Positions 1 to 8,763 of a DNA stretch of 43,934 bases are shown here, one piece after another; position 1 is the stretch's first letter; each line of letters opens with the position of its first letter. Origin of the DNA: a virus. The notes under the pieces were generated by a model. The model saw nothing but the letters and a program-made list of their open reading frames with translations. It was not told the DNA's origin and searched no databases. The stretch spans positions 1-43,934 of IMG/VR virus record IMGVR_UViG_3300021347_000007; one strand, 5' to 3'. The position numbers and the translations under genes were made by a program.

Positions 1-1
1 T

Positions 2-46
2 GATTTGATTGATAAGAGTCTTTCTATACAAGAAAATTTGAAGTAA
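2..46 (+). CDS. C-terminal end of an upstream gene (partial)
   Basis: Reading frame 2 is open from the window edge and ends at TAA 44-46, giving the C-terminal peptide DLIDKSLSIQENLK. Codon use looks like that of its neighbours, and the next gene follows after a short AT-rich leader, so this is probably the tail of a real gene on the same strand. Fourteen residues are too few to name it. By position, upstream of structural genes and the terminase, a virion protein is likely, but that is inference only. Confidence 0.4.
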   Translation, partial: DLIDKSLSIQENLK

Positions 47-81
47 TCGATTGTAAATATTAGAAAATACTGAATTTAAAC

Positions 82-90
82 ATATTTATT
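82..90 (+). promoter_or_regulatory. putative late promoter element, RTATTTATH motif
   Basis: The sequence ATATTTATT lies 14 bases upstream of the ATG at 105. It is the first of 13 copies of the same 9-base motif found in sense orientation just upstream of start codons in this window. It is the reverse complement of the T4 late promoter core TATAAATA, extended by one base. Confidence 0.5.
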
Positions 91-104
91 GAAAAAATAT
101 AATC

Positions 105-284
105 ATGGCAGGTTTTACAGCATGTACAGACGAGAACTCTTATAACATATATACAGGTGACACAGAAACGGTACATCCCGTTGCAACTGTAGTTGTTTAT
201 GATGACGCAACTAGTGGTTTCACATTACAAAATAGAATCCAATGTGGAAGTGTAAAACTTGGTGGTGATGGTGTGTTTATGTAA
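105..284 (+). CDS. small hypothetical protein, 59 residues
   Basis: An ATG at 105 opens a 59-codon frame ending in TAA at 282-284. The protein begins MAGFTACTDENSYNIYTGD and ends GGDGVFM. It is rich in Thr, Val, Gly and Asp with two Cys, and looks like a small beta-rich protein with no signal peptide or membrane segment. The start is supported by a putative promoter motif 14 bases upstream and an A-rich leader, the usual initiation context here. The next gene follows after 25 bases. The setting suggests a small virion protein. I do not recognise the family. Confidence 0.6.
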   Translation: MAGFTACTDENSYNIYTGDTETVHPVATVVVYDDATSGFTLQNRIQCGSVKLGGDGVFM

Positions 285-309
285 TTAACGAATTTTAAAA
301 AACAAAAAT

Positions 310-1521
310 ATGGCAGATTTAAATCCTTTAGGAAGTGAAAAATTACAAGGTATGGACAAGATTAACCGTATCCTTGAAATTGCTCGTTATAACGAGTCTT
401 CACAAAATGTAAATGAGAGTAAAGCCGACTATACAATACAATTAGCTGACGGTAAGTTTTACGGCATCGTAAATGAAAAGAACGGATATATCGTAAAATC
501 AGGTATTAACGAATCAGAAATGGAATACCGTGAACCAATGCAAAACAGAAAGTATCACAAGTCGTATTCTCAAGCTATGAAGCAAATTAATTTATTAGCT
601 GGTGAATTAAACAGGATTCATGAACACACCGAGAATATCAATATGATTGGTGAACAAAAGAAATTTGTTTTAAAGACTCCTGAGTCTAAAATGAGTGATA
701 TGGGTGACGCACCTGAAGCTTTACCATCACCTGAACCAGCACCTGAGGAAGGTGGTGAAGATTTAGATTTGGGTTTAGATTTGGACACACCTGAAGGTGA
801 GGAAGAGTTAGATTTAGATATGGATTTAGGTGATGATGACTTAGGTGACGATTTACCTGAACCTAAAGGTGACGACGATGAAGACGTTTCATTTAAAATG
901 ATTCAAAAACTAACAGGTAAGTTAGGTCAAAAGTTAAGAACATTAGATTCTCAAGATGGTCTTTCATCTGAAGATATTAAGTACGTTTTAAATTCAGTTA
1001 TATCTGCCGTGAATTTAGAAAACTTATCAGAAGAAGACTTAGAGGATGTTTTAGCTAATTTTGAAGATGAGGAGATTGATTACGGTGTTGAGGGAGAACT
1101 TGATATCGAAGCGGGTGATGACGAAGGTGATGAGTTAGATTTAGACTTAGATATGGGAGAAGAACCTGTTGGTGATGAGGAATTAGGTGAAGGATACGGA
1201 ATCGAAGAAGTTGTAGATGAAGTTTTCACTGAGTCTAAAATCGATAAAGTATTATCAAAATATTTCATTATTTCTGAAGAAGAAAAGAAAGATACTGATA
1301 ATAAGAACGTAATGAGATTTATCACAGAAAAAGTGAACAAGGTTAAAGTAAAGTCTGAACTTAAAGAAATGTCAGAGACTTTAGAGCAAGAATTAACCTC
1401 AGAGTTTATCATGAAAGAAAATAAAGGTTCTAAGTTCTTAGGTAAAACAAATAAGAACAACTTAGTATTCGAAGTAAATGGTAAGCAATTGAAAGTATCA
1501 CCTAATGGAGAATTACTATGA
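310..1521 (+). CDS. acidic probable virion protein, 403 residues
   Basis: The frame starts at ATG 310 behind an A-rich leader and overlaps the next gene by 4 bases (ATGA). Residues 1-120 form a mixed alpha/beta region beginning MADLNPLGSEKLQGMDKINR. Residues about 135-195 are a highly acidic low-complexity stretch of Pro, Glu, Gly, Asp and Leu. About 195-255 is helical, about 255-300 is a second acidic Asp/Leu/Gly stretch, and the C-terminus is a small basic domain ending in LKVSPNGELL. The long acidic linkers and the position in the head gene block are consistent with a virion or prohead component. I cannot place it in a named family, so the structural role is inference from context. Confidence 0.75.
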   Translation: MADLNPLGSEKLQGMDKINRILEIARYNESSQNVNESKADYTIQLADGKFYGIVNEKNGYIVKSGINESEMEYREPMQNRKYHKSYSQAMKQINLLAGELNRIHEHTENINMIGEQKKFVLKTPESKMSDMGDAPEALPSPEPAPEEGGEDLDLGLDLDTPEGEEELDLDMDLGDDDLGDDLPEPKGDDDEDVSFKMIQKLTGKLGQKLRTLDSQDGLSSEDIKYVLNSVISAVNLENLSEEDLEDVLANFEDEEIDYGVEGELDIEAGDDEGDELDLDLDMGEEPVGDEELGEGYGIEEVVDEVFTESKIDKVLSKYFIISEEEKKDTDNKNVMRFITEKVNKVKVKSELKEMSETLEQELTSEFIMKENKGSKFLGKTNKNNLVFEVNGKQLKVSPNGELL

Positions 1522-1928
1522 GGTTAGTCTACGTCAACGAACTTGGTCCCAACTATAAAGGGGACAATATCTATGAGTTTATATTCTCTGACGTAGACGA
1601 AGTATGGGGTGAAGATTGGGATTCTGAACCAGCGTCAGGAAAACCTTTACCTCCAAACGTTGAATATATTAAGAAAGTTGGTGTTTTGAGAAACTCAGAT
1701 GTTGAGTTGGAACTCGTTCAGAACTCTGACTTTTTTTCTGTTTATGATGCAGTAGAAGATGTTATAGCCTTAGGATGGGAGAAATCTGATTCTGAGTTTG
1801 TAGTTGATAGTAATTATAAAAGATTAGTCTTCAGATACGGAGAAACTGTAAAATCCGTAGAAGATAAACTATATGAAAGAGACATTGTCCTTTCGTATGA
1901 GAAAAGTTTTGTAAACCATGAAGGATAA
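1518..1928 (+). CDS. conserved phage hypothetical protein, 136 residues
   Basis: The start ATG at 1518 overlaps the previous stop (ATGA), and the end overlaps the next gene by 11 bases, so translation is probably coupled. The protein begins MRLVYVNELGPNYKGDNIYE and has an acidic Trp-rich segment (VDEVWGEDWDSEP, about residues 27-39) followed by EYIKKVGVLRNSDVELELVQ. It is soluble, with no signal peptide or membrane helix. The sequence resembles, from memory, conserved uncharacterised proteins found near terminase genes of marine T4-like phages. Its function is unknown. The tight coupling to neighbours suggests a role in head or neck assembly, which is inference. Confidence 0.75.
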   Translation: MRLVYVNELGPNYKGDNIYEFIFSDVDEVWGEDWDSEPASGKPLPPNVEYIKKVGVLRNSDVELELVQNSDFFSVYDAVEDVIALGWEKSDSEFVVDSNYKRLVFRYGETVKSVEDKLYERDIVLSYEKSFVNHEG

Positions 1929-2766
1929 AGAACAAAAAATAGTAAGACTTCTTGAGGAGGGTTTCTCGTATGAGACTATTAAAAAGATGTCTAATTTACA
2001 TATTAATAAAATCTATGAAAGTTTGGATGAGGTTGAGACATATAGTTCCAAAACACAGGTTTTTGACCCAAAAAATGAAACCGATAGAAAACAACTGGAT
2101 ACGGTAGTAAATTCATCAGATAAAAAACAAGTTACTACTACGGACCAAGGTAAGATTGCGGTTACGACAAATAGTGGTGAAGTATCTGAGGATGATGTTG
2201 ACAACATTCACCCATTTAAAGGACAACAAACACAAGAGCCAAAACAGGTCGGTCCCTCAACTGACGATGGAGATGATAACTACCAAGATGGTATGGACTT
2301 ATTTGAAGACATTGACGAGGACGCTGTTATTGAAGAATTATTCGGCAGTTCAAAGAAAAAAATGAAAACACCTATTACAACATTAGGTATGTTTGAAGAA
2401 ACTAAGGAAGAAAAAGTTAGACAGATTGAAGAAAGTATTGTATCTTTGATTAAGAAATCACAAGGTACGATGTTGACTAAAAAAGATGTATTGTCGGAAC
2501 AACCTAAAATTGCACCTGCGGAACCCACGGTAAAACCAGGTGTAAAACCAAAAAGAGGGACTCCTTACAAACCAAAACACAGTCCAAAACCTAAAGCAGG
2601 TACTGAGGTTAAACCGGCGAGACCGACAGTTATGCCGGGGGTTAAACCTGAAAGAGGGACTCCTTACAAACCAAAACACAGTCCAAAACCTAAAGCAGGT
2701 GAGGAACAAGGTTTACCTGAATTCCTTAAGTTTAATAATCTAAATATTAAATTCAGAGATGAGTAA
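1918..2766 (+). CDS. hypothetical protein with Pro/Lys-rich tandem repeat, 282 residues
   Basis: The ATG at 1918 overlaps the preceding gene by 11 bases and the end overlaps the next by 8. The N-terminal 35 residues (MKDKEQKIVRLLEEGFSYET and following) look like a small helical, possibly helix-turn-helix-like, segment. A Thr/Gln/Asp-rich linker and an acidic stretch (about 110-145) follow. From about residue 200 there are two copies of a basic unit containing RGTPYKPKHSPKPKAG, 33 codons apart. The basic Pro-Lys tail contrasts with the acidic middle and could bind nucleic acid or act as an extended tether. No family is recognised. A virion role is inferred from position between structural genes. 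Confidence 0.7.
   Translation: MKDKEQKIVRLLEEGFSYETIKKMSNLHINKIYESLDEVETYSSKTQVFDPKNETDRKQLDTVVNSSDKKQVTTTDQGKIAVTTNSGEVSEDDVDNIHPFKGQQTQEPKQVGPSTDDGDDNYQDGMDLFEDIDEDAVIEELFGSSKKKMKTPITTLGMFEETKEEKVRQIEESIVSLIKKSQGTMLTKKDVLSEQPKIAPAEPTVKPGVKPKRGTPYKPKHSPKPKAGTEVKPARPTVMPGVKPERGTPYKPKHSPKPKAGEEQGLPEFLKFNNLNIKFRDE
2552..2700 (+). repeat. 50-base exact direct repeat, period 99
   Basis: Bases 2552-2601 and 2651-2700 are identical over 50 bases and lie 99 bases (33 codons) apart, inside the coding region. They encode RGTPYKPKHSPKPKAG. The segment between the copies is similar but diverged (KPGVKP against MPGVKP). Perfect identity at all codon positions points to a recent duplication or gene conversion. 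Confidence 0.9.
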
Positions 2767-4033
2767 GTTGAAAGAACAAATTGAATACGATGGTCCCGAA
2801 AGAATGGACCGTGAAATAGAGAGAAAAATTTCAAGTGGTGAGACACCTCTATCTGATAATCCCGGTTTACCTGGTAAGGAAGAGGATGAGTTTGATAACT
2901 CATTTGCTGAATTAATTGCTTCTGAAAGATTTAAAGAAGTAGTTGAAAAGGTTAAGCGTTACACAGGTATGAATGACGTATCAGGTCAAAACGCTTTTAT
3001 GCAACTTCAGATGATGTTGATGCAGGCAGTACAGGAGGTTAAATCAATTGAATCAAATAATGAAGGTATTTTAGAACAACTAGCCGTTGATTTGGTTAAA
3101 CAAGAATTGTCTTTACCTGATGATGCCTTTCAGTATGATGTTGAATTGACATCTATGCCGGGTCAGATAGACACATCTCAGATGATTTCAGAACCTGAAG
3201 AAGTTGATGACGAAGAAGTTCAACAACAATTCGGTGTAAGTTCGGATGAAGCCGAAGATGACTTAGAAAACTTCATGGCAGCCTTTGAAAAGTTCGACTT
3301 AGAAAAAGCGAAGAGAAGATTCATTAACTCATTAATTCAGGGAGCATCTAAGAAAGGTCACTATATGTTCCACTTGGTTGAGGAACAACTTAATAATCTT
3401 GACCCACGTCTACTTAATCTTTATGGTGTGTTGATGTCTATTAACGATTTGTTGTATTGGATTATGCCCGACCAAATGATTATGTCAGCGGCAGGGGAAG
3501 GTGAAGGAGTTCAAGGTTCTGAAGAAATAGACGATACTACAGACCCACCAACAATTAAAGCTAAAGGGTTGTTTTTCCCCGTTCTTATACACGAACTCAT
3601 TAAAGGAGTGTACGAAGTGTTAGGTACACAAGGTCTACCTGATGACCCTAAAGCTGCAGATATGGTTATGGGTCAGACAGATACACTTCCTTACGAAGTG
3701 TGGGACTTGAGATTAGGACCCGTTATTTGGAGGAAGTTTACAGAGGCATATCCTGAAAGACTATATCAAGATGATATGAGAGAAATTCAGAATTACCTCT
3801 TTTCAAGATTTTCAACATTGTCTACTGACGAATTTTTCGAAGTTGCAAGGATGATTCTATCAGGTTCAGATGAAGGTAAACAATTAGTTTCCAAGATGGT
3901 TGATGAGATTGTTGACGAACTAAAAGGTTATGAATATGAGGATGCAATGTCACAGTATAGTGATGACGACGATGACGACGATGATGGCGGACTTTCAGAC
4001 TTGTTAGGTGATTTAGGTATTTCTTTAACATAA
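2759..4033 (+). CDS. probable virion protein upstream of terminase, 424 residues
   Basis: The ATG at 2759 lies inside the end of the previous gene (8-base overlap). The protein is acidic and mostly helical: charged N-terminus (MSKLKEQIEYDGPERMDREI), Met/Gln-rich helix around 80-110, acidic linker about 145-170, then a conserved-looking core with GLFFPVLIHELIKGVYEVLG near residues 275-295. It ends with a run of eight Asp followed by GGLSDLLGDLGISLT. There is no signal peptide and no clear transmembrane helix. In T4 the position before gp17 belongs to the small terminase gp16, but this protein is far longer than gp16 and I see no match. A head, neck or packaging role is inference. Confidence 0.75.
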   Translation: MSKLKEQIEYDGPERMDREIERKISSGETPLSDNPGLPGKEEDEFDNSFAELIASERFKEVVEKVKRYTGMNDVSGQNAFMQLQMMLMQAVQEVKSIESNNEGILEQLAVDLVKQELSLPDDAFQYDVELTSMPGQIDTSQMISEPEEVDDEEVQQQFGVSSDEAEDDLENFMAAFEKFDLEKAKRRFINSLIQGASKKGHYMFHLVEEQLNNLDPRLLNLYGVLMSINDLLYWIMPDQMIMSAAGEGEGVQGSEEIDDTTDPPTIKAKGLFFPVLIHELIKGVYEVLGTQGLPDDPKAADMVMGQTDTLPYEVWDLRLGPVIWRKFTEAYPERLYQDDMREIQNYLFSRFSTLSTDEFFEVARMILSGSDEGKQLVSKMVDEIVDELKGYEYEDAMSQYSDDDDDDDDGGLSDLLGDLGISLT

Positions 4034-4053
4034 ATTCTTACTAAAATGTCTAT

Positions 4054-5826
4054 ATGGCGTTAACAAAAGAAAAAGTATTATTAGAGTATGCGAGGTGTGT
4101 GAAAGACACCTCGTATGCGTTAAGGACGTATCTACAAACTTACGACAATACACAATCAAAGTATGTCCCACTAAGGTTATTTCCTGACCAAGAAAGTTTA
4201 ATAAAGGACTACGACACTTATGAGGAAAACATTGCACTTAAATACAGACAAGCGGGTGTATCTACAGTAACCTCAGCATGGGTATCAAAAAAGTTAATTA
4301 CAGCTTCTAAAACAAAACCTGAAAAGATTCTAATAATTGCAAATAAACTTGACACCTCTGTTGAGATGGCAAGTAAGATACGGGCATTTATTGAACAATG
4401 GCCAAGTTGGTTTGGAGTGAAGTTTTCAAATGAAAAAAATTCACAAAGACATTACAAACTTACAAATGGATGTGAGGTAAAGTCAGTTGCGACCTCTAAA
4501 GACGCACTTAGAGGTTACACACCTACAATACTTGTATTCGATGAGGCGGCGTTTATTGAAGCGGATAATGATTTCTGGTCCGCGTGTATGGCCTCGTTGT
4601 CTACAGGGGGTAAAGTAATTGTAATCTCAACACCTAACGGTTTTGATAGAATCTATTACTCTATATACGACCAGTCATTAAGAGGTATGAACGATTTCAA
4701 AATTACTGAAATGTATTGGTATCGTGACCCCCGATATGCAAAAGACTTAAAATTAATTAAGTGTAATGATATCGTACATTATATGTTGAATAGGGAGGAT
4801 TATAACGATGATGAAATAATTATCGATTACACGTCCATAGACCCTATGGAACGAAACTTCGAAGAAATAAAAGAGAAGTTTTTAGAGGGGTACAAACCAT
4901 ATTCTAGCTGGTTTGAGGGTATGGCTAAAAAACTTAAGTTTGATAGACGTAAGATTGCACAGGAATTGGAATGTAATTTCTTGGGTTCAGGTGATAATGT
5001 AATACCTAATGATACTATCGAGAAAATTAAGGAGAATTTTATACGTGACCCTGAGAATAAATTTATGGGTGGTGCACTATGGCAATGGAAAGAGCCTGTG
5101 GTAGGTCACAAGTACATTATGGGTATAGATGTTTCTCGTGGTGATAGTGAGGACTTCACAACATTCTGTATTATAGACTTTGATGAAAGAGAACAAGTAT
5201 TAGAGTATTTAGGTAAAATACCTCCTGATGTCGCTGCAGAAGTTGCTTACAAATGGGCTACTATGTATTCCGCGTTTATAGTGATTGATATTACAGGGGG
5301 TATGGGGGTATCTACTGCACGTAAACTTCAGGAGATGAATTATAAAGATTTATATGTTGAAGGAACTAACGCTGCTGATAAGTGGAAGTACAACCCTAAA
5401 ACAGTTGAGAAGATACCAGGACTAAACTTTAACTCAAAAAGGGTGCAGATTGTTGCCGCTTTTGAAGAGTCGTTAAGACATAATTTTATAGTAAGGTCTT
5501 CTCGATTAATAAACGAGTTAAATACATTTGTATATATAAACGGAAGACCTGACCACATCAAAGGTCAACACGATGATTTAATTATGGCTATGGCGATGGC
5601 GATATATGTCGGGGAGAGTTCATTTACTAAACTTGAAAAGGTTACCGAACAAACAAAAGCAATGATGGAAAGTTGGATGGTTAATGAGACTCCTGTTAAG
5701 AACTCATCTAAAGACTTTAATCCCGGTTTACCTGTAATGCCCAACACAGGTCATCACAGACCTAATGGTGTAACGAGAGAGGATTATAACGAATATAGTT
5801 GGTTATTTGGTGGTAGGAGAAGATAA
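4054..5826 (+). CDS. terL: terminase large subunit (gp17-like packaging ATPase/nuclease)
   Basis: This is the DNA-packaging motor: an N-terminal ATPase pumps DNA into the prohead and a C-terminal RNase H-fold nuclease cuts the concatemer. Visible motifs are a deviant Walker A KYRQAGVST (residues 63-71), Walker B ILVFDEAAF (159-167), the coupling motif ISTPNG (191-196), and nuclease acids at GIDVSRGD (D359), VIDITGG (D412) and GQHDDLIMA (D507/D508). The length, 590 residues, is close to T4 gp17 (610). The Walker A Lys of the GKT type is absent. The basic residues at its start (K63, R65) fit the deviant P-loop known in many large terminases. It sits 43 bases upstream of the portal gene, as expected. 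Start ATG 4054 follows a short gap with no Shine-Dalgarno. Confidence 0.96.
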   Translation: MALTKEKVLLEYARCVKDTSYALRTYLQTYDNTQSKYVPLRLFPDQESLIKDYDTYEENIALKYRQAGVSTVTSAWVSKKLITASKTKPEKILIIANKLDTSVEMASKIRAFIEQWPSWFGVKFSNEKNSQRHYKLTNGCEVKSVATSKDALRGYTPTILVFDEAAFIEADNDFWSACMASLSTGGKVIVISTPNGFDRIYYSIYDQSLRGMNDFKITEMYWYRDPRYAKDLKLIKCNDIVHYMLNREDYNDDEIIIDYTSIDPMERNFEEIKEKFLEGYKPYSSWFEGMAKKLKFDRRKIAQELECNFLGSGDNVIPNDTIEKIKENFIRDPENKFMGGALWQWKEPVVGHKYIMGIDVSRGDSEDFTTFCIIDFDEREQVLEYLGKIPPDVAAEVAYKWATMYSAFIVIDITGGMGVSTARKLQEMNYKDLYVEGTNAADKWKYNPKTVEKIPGLNFNSKRVQIVAAFEESLRHNFIVRSSRLINELNTFVYINGRPDHIKGQHDDLIMAMAMAIYVGESSFTKLEKVTEQTKAMMESWMVNETPVKNSSKDFNPGLPVMPNTGHHRPNGVTREDYNEYSWLFGGRRR

Positions 5827-5851
5827 CCTTTAATTAATTCGGGTAAAGTTT

Positions 5852-5860
5852 ATATTTATC
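5852..5860 (+). promoter_or_regulatory. putative late promoter element, RTATTTATH motif
   Basis: ATATTTATC lies in the 43-base gap between the terminase and portal genes, 9 bases before the portal ATG. Same motif and orientation as the other copies in the window. Confidence 0.55.
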
Positions 5861-5869
5861 TAAAAAACT

Positions 5870-7753
5870 ATGGCGGAAAACAATAACTTTACGATTTGGC
5901 AAAGACTAACCAAAGTTTTTGGTCCTGATTCAACTCTTGACCAACAAGCCCCAGTATATAACTTCGATAGACAACAAATACTCAAAACAACTGATAAAAA
6001 AGAGTATGAGAGAGAGAAGTTACAAGCACAACAAACACTTTATTTAGGACAACAATGGCAAAAGATTGAGAACAATCTTTATACTCAAGCCGTTTACTAT
6101 GAACCGACTCGTTTAGCCTCTTTCTATGATTATGAAAGTATGGAATACACTCCTGAGATTTCTGCCGCCTTAGATATATACTCAGAAGAATCTACCACAC
6201 CTGATGAAGATGGTTATATGTTACAAATTTACTCTGAGAGTAAAAGAATTAAGTCTGTGTTAGGTGATTTATTTAATAACAGATTAGATATTAATACCAA
6301 CCTTCCTATGTGGACAAGAAACACATGTAAGTATGGTGATAACTTTGTTTACTTAAAGTTAGACCCTGAAAAAGGTATTATGGGTGCACAACAGCTTCCA
6401 AACATCGAAATTACGAGACAGGAGAGGGGTATGAAGATGAAGCCTGAACGTAATTCTACAGACACAGAGAATGATGCGTTGAAGTTCATATGGCAAAACA
6501 AAGATATGGAGTTCAATACGTGGGAGATTGCTCACTTTAGATTATTAGGTGACGATAGAAAACTACCATACGGAACTTCTATGTTGGAAAAGGGTAGGAG
6601 AATTTGGAAACAGTTGATACTATCAGAAGATGCTATGTTAATCTACAGAACGTCGAGAGCACCTGAAAGAAGGGTCTTTAAAGTTTTTGTTGGGAATATG
6701 GACGACAAGGATGTTGAACCATATGTAAATAGAGTCGCGAATAAGTTTAAGAGAGACCAAGTGGTCGATTCAAACAACGGTAATGTTGATTTGAGATATA
6801 ATCAGATGGCAGTCGACCAAGACTATTTTATTCCTGTTAGAGACCCTAACGCACCTAATCCGATTGATACATTGCCAGGTGCTCAAAACCTATCTGAAAT
6901 TGCAGATATAGAGTATATTCAGAAAAAACTATTAACATCCCTAAGAGTACCTAAGGCATTCTTAGGTTTTGAAGAAGTTGTTGGTGACGGTAAAAATCTT
7001 TCTTTACAAGACATTCGTTTTGCAAGAACCATTAATAGAATACAAAAGTCTATGATTCAGGAATTGAATAAGATTGCTATCATACACTTATATCTCTTAG
7101 GTTTTGAGGATGAATTAGGTAACTTTACTTTAGGTCTAAGTAATCCATCTACACAAGCAGACTTACTTAAGGTTGAACAGTGGCAACAAAAGATACAATT
7201 ATATAGAGATGCCGTCAGTGACCCTGGTAATGGTATACTACCTGTTTCATCATCATGGGCTAAGAAACATATCTTAGGGTTTAGTGATGAGGAAATAAAG
7301 TTAGATTTACAACAACAGCGAATTGAAAAGGCGGTTGCAGGTGAGTTAGAAAAAACTGCGGAAGTAATCAGTAAGACTGGTGTATTTGCGAATATTGACA
7401 AATTATATGGTAACAAACCCGGTGAGGGTGGAGACGCCGAAGGTGGTGAAACTACAGATTCAGGAACAGGTGATTTAGGTGGTGACTTTGGTGGTGGTGG
7501 TCTCGGAGGTGACCTCGGTGGAGACTTAGGTGGTGACCTCGGTGGTGATGTCGGTGGTGATGTCGGTGGAGATGAAGGGGGTGGTGAAGCACCTGCAGAT
7601 GAAGCGCCAGTTGAAAGATTAGTGAGAAACAAAGACTTAGACCTATTAGTGGAAGACGACCTAATTAAAGGTAAAAGTATATTAGATTTATCTAAAGGAA
7701 GAACATCTTTAGGTGAGATTGAAAAAGAGTTGAACACACTTTTAGGAGATTAA
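5870..7753 (+). CDS. portal protein (gp20-like)
   Basis: The portal forms the dodecameric ring at one head vertex through which DNA passes and on which the prohead is nucleated. The 627-residue protein has the T4-type portal character: N-terminal region, a segment EYTPEISAALDIYSEESTTP (about 107-126), PYGTSMLEKGRRIWKQL and YRTSRAPERRVFKVFVGNM (about 255-290), then IQKKLLTSLRVPKAFLGFEE, all in the family order. After about residue 525 comes an unusual tail of Gly/Asp repeats (GGDLGGDLGGD type, about 525-570), then a short charged C-terminal helix. T4 gp20 is about 524 residues, so this tail is the extra length. It lies directly downstream of terminase and upstream of the protease-scaffold-capsid set. 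Confidence 0.95.
   Translation: MAENNNFTIWQRLTKVFGPDSTLDQQAPVYNFDRQQILKTTDKKEYEREKLQAQQTLYLGQQWQKIENNLYTQAVYYEPTRLASFYDYESMEYTPEISAALDIYSEESTTPDEDGYMLQIYSESKRIKSVLGDLFNNRLDINTNLPMWTRNTCKYGDNFVYLKLDPEKGIMGAQQLPNIEITRQERGMKMKPERNSTDTENDALKFIWQNKDMEFNTWEIAHFRLLGDDRKLPYGTSMLEKGRRIWKQLILSEDAMLIYRTSRAPERRVFKVFVGNMDDKDVEPYVNRVANKFKRDQVVDSNNGNVDLRYNQMAVDQDYFIPVRDPNAPNPIDTLPGAQNLSEIADIEYIQKKLLTSLRVPKAFLGFEEVVGDGKNLSLQDIRFARTINRIQKSMIQELNKIAIIHLYLLGFEDELGNFTLGLSNPSTQADLLKVEQWQQKIQLYRDAVSDPGNGILPVSSSWAKKHILGFSDEEIKLDLQQQRIEKAVAGELEKTAEVISKTGVFANIDKLYGNKPGEGGDAEGGETTDSGTGDLGGDFGGGGLGGDLGGDLGGDLGGDVGGDVGGDEGGGEAPADEAPVERLVRNKDLDLLVEDDLIKGKSILDLSKGRTSLGEIEKELNTLLGD
7479..7590 (+). repeat. Gly/Asp-coding low-complexity repeat in the portal gene
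   Basis: Imperfect tandem GGTGGTGAC-type units encode repeated GGDLGGD and GGDVGGD. They form a flexible acidic linker between the portal core and its last 50 or so residues. Confidence 0.8.
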
Positions 7754-7772
7754 AGGTAGAATAATACCTTTT
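7752..7772 (+). terminator. weak hairpin after the portal gene, possible terminator
   Basis: AAAGGTA at 7752-7758 pairs with TACCTTT at 7765-7771 around a 6-base loop, immediately after the portal stop, but only a short T run follows. It could be a weak terminator or processing site. The next putative promoter starts at 7778. Confidence 0.3.
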
Positions 7773-7777
7773 ACATG

Positions 7778-7786
7778 ATATTTATT
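7778..7786 (+). promoter_or_regulatory. putative late promoter element, RTATTTATH motif
   Basis: ATATTTATT lies 12 bases upstream of the ATG at 7799, in the 45-base gap after the portal gene. Confidence 0.5.
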
Positions 7787-7798
7787 TAAAAAAATATC

Positions 7799-8533
7799 AT
7801 GACATCATTCGGTACAATCAAAACTAAGATAGAAAGGTTATTTGAATCCACTTACGGGAAACCTGAATTTAAGAATCATATGAAGTCATTCAAAAAAATG
7901 GTTCTTGAAAATAATAACATAGGTGAAATATACTACATCTACGATGAATTATCATCTAAAAAAGGATTAAGTGAGGATATTGTCGATGAATACATTTCAG
8001 AAAGTTTTGAGCAATTAAGGAACCTAATAGATACTAATCAGAATAAAATTGAGTCGTTAAAAAATTGGATTGATGAGTTAGTTTTAGAAACTACTAATGA
8101 TTATGAAGATATTGATTTACAAGTCTATACAAAAAATGTAACTAAAAATTTAGAGTCATTACTTGAGTCAAAAAATAGAATTAAAAAAAATCTACTTAGT
8201 TCTGAGGTTGTGGAGGTAAATGAATCGACACTTAACATACCGATATCATCGATGTTACAAATCGCAACAAAAACATTTAATAGTGAGTTTTCTAATCTTA
8301 ATGAGGAAGAAAAAAAAGAGTTTAAATTCTTCACTTCATTGAGTGAAACAGATTTAAAGACAGAGATTGAAAAGTCGAAGAGTCTTGTAACCGAAAAACT
8401 AAACGTTACCTTGACTGAGTCTAACGATAGTGAACTAAAAGAAAAGATTCAAAAGACTTTGAATAAAATAAACGAAACCAACTATACCCTTACTTCGCTT
8501 TACAGACTTAAGCAATTAGAGAGGGGGTTATGA
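7799..8533 (+). CDS. conserved coiled-coil phage protein, 244 residues
   Basis: ATG 7799 is supported by a promoter-like motif 12 bases upstream. The product (MTSFGTIKTKIERLFESTYG at the start) is almost wholly helical and rich in Lys, Glu, Ser and Asn, with long heptad-like stretches around residues 70-130 and 180-240. It has no membrane segment and no signal peptide. The stop overlaps the start of the next gene (ATGA). It sits between the portal and the prohead protease, where T4 has the small core proteins gp67 and gp68, so an internal prohead or structural role is plausible. I see no direct similarity to those proteins and the function is unknown. Confidence 0.7.
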   Translation: MTSFGTIKTKIERLFESTYGKPEFKNHMKSFKKMVLENNNIGEIYYIYDELSSKKGLSEDIVDEYISESFEQLRNLIDTNQNKIESLKNWIDELVLETTNDYEDIDLQVYTKNVTKNLESLLESKNRIKKNLLSSEVVEVNESTLNIPISSMLQIATKTFNSEFSNLNEEEKKEFKFFTSLSETDLKTEIEKSKSLVTEKLNVTLTESNDSELKEKIQKTLNKINETNYTLTSLYRLKQLERGL

Positions 8534-8763
8534 TGAGAAGATTCTTTACCTCATTATTAGGTGACGTTGATGGTCAAAAATCATCAAAAAGGTTTGTTAC
8601 CATAATCGCATTTTTCATGATGTGTATTGCCTTCGTCGCTAACATTTTTATGGATATACCGTTACAAAAATACGTATGGGACGGTATGATGTATATTGTA
8701 GGAGCGGGTTTAGGATTCACCACACTTGAAAAATTTTCAAGAAGTAAAGGAGTCGAAGAATAA
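8530..8763 (+). CDS. two-helix small membrane protein, possible holin
   Basis: The 77-residue protein has two hydrophobic segments, about residues 23-42 (FVTIIAFFMMCIAFVANIFM) and 50-68 (including MMYIVGAGLGFTTLEKF), joined by a short charged loop. The N-terminus is basic (MMRRFF) and the C-terminus charged. Size and topology fit small phage holins or other phage inner-membrane proteins. Against a confident holin call, no endolysin gene is adjacent and the neighbours are structural. The start overlaps the upstream stop and its own stop overlaps the next ATG (TAATG), so the three genes are translationally coupled. ATG codons at 8530 and 8533 could both serve as start. Confidence 0.6.
   Translation: MMRRFFTSLLGDVDGQKSSKRFVTIIAFFMMCIAFVANIFMDIPLQKYVWDGMMYIVGAGLGFTTLEKFSRSKGVEE

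Noticed and set aside
7057-7737. 226-codon minus-strand frame opposite the portal gene
   Set aside because: It is a shadow of the Gly/Asp-rich portal tail (Ser/Pro-rich translation) with no independent support.
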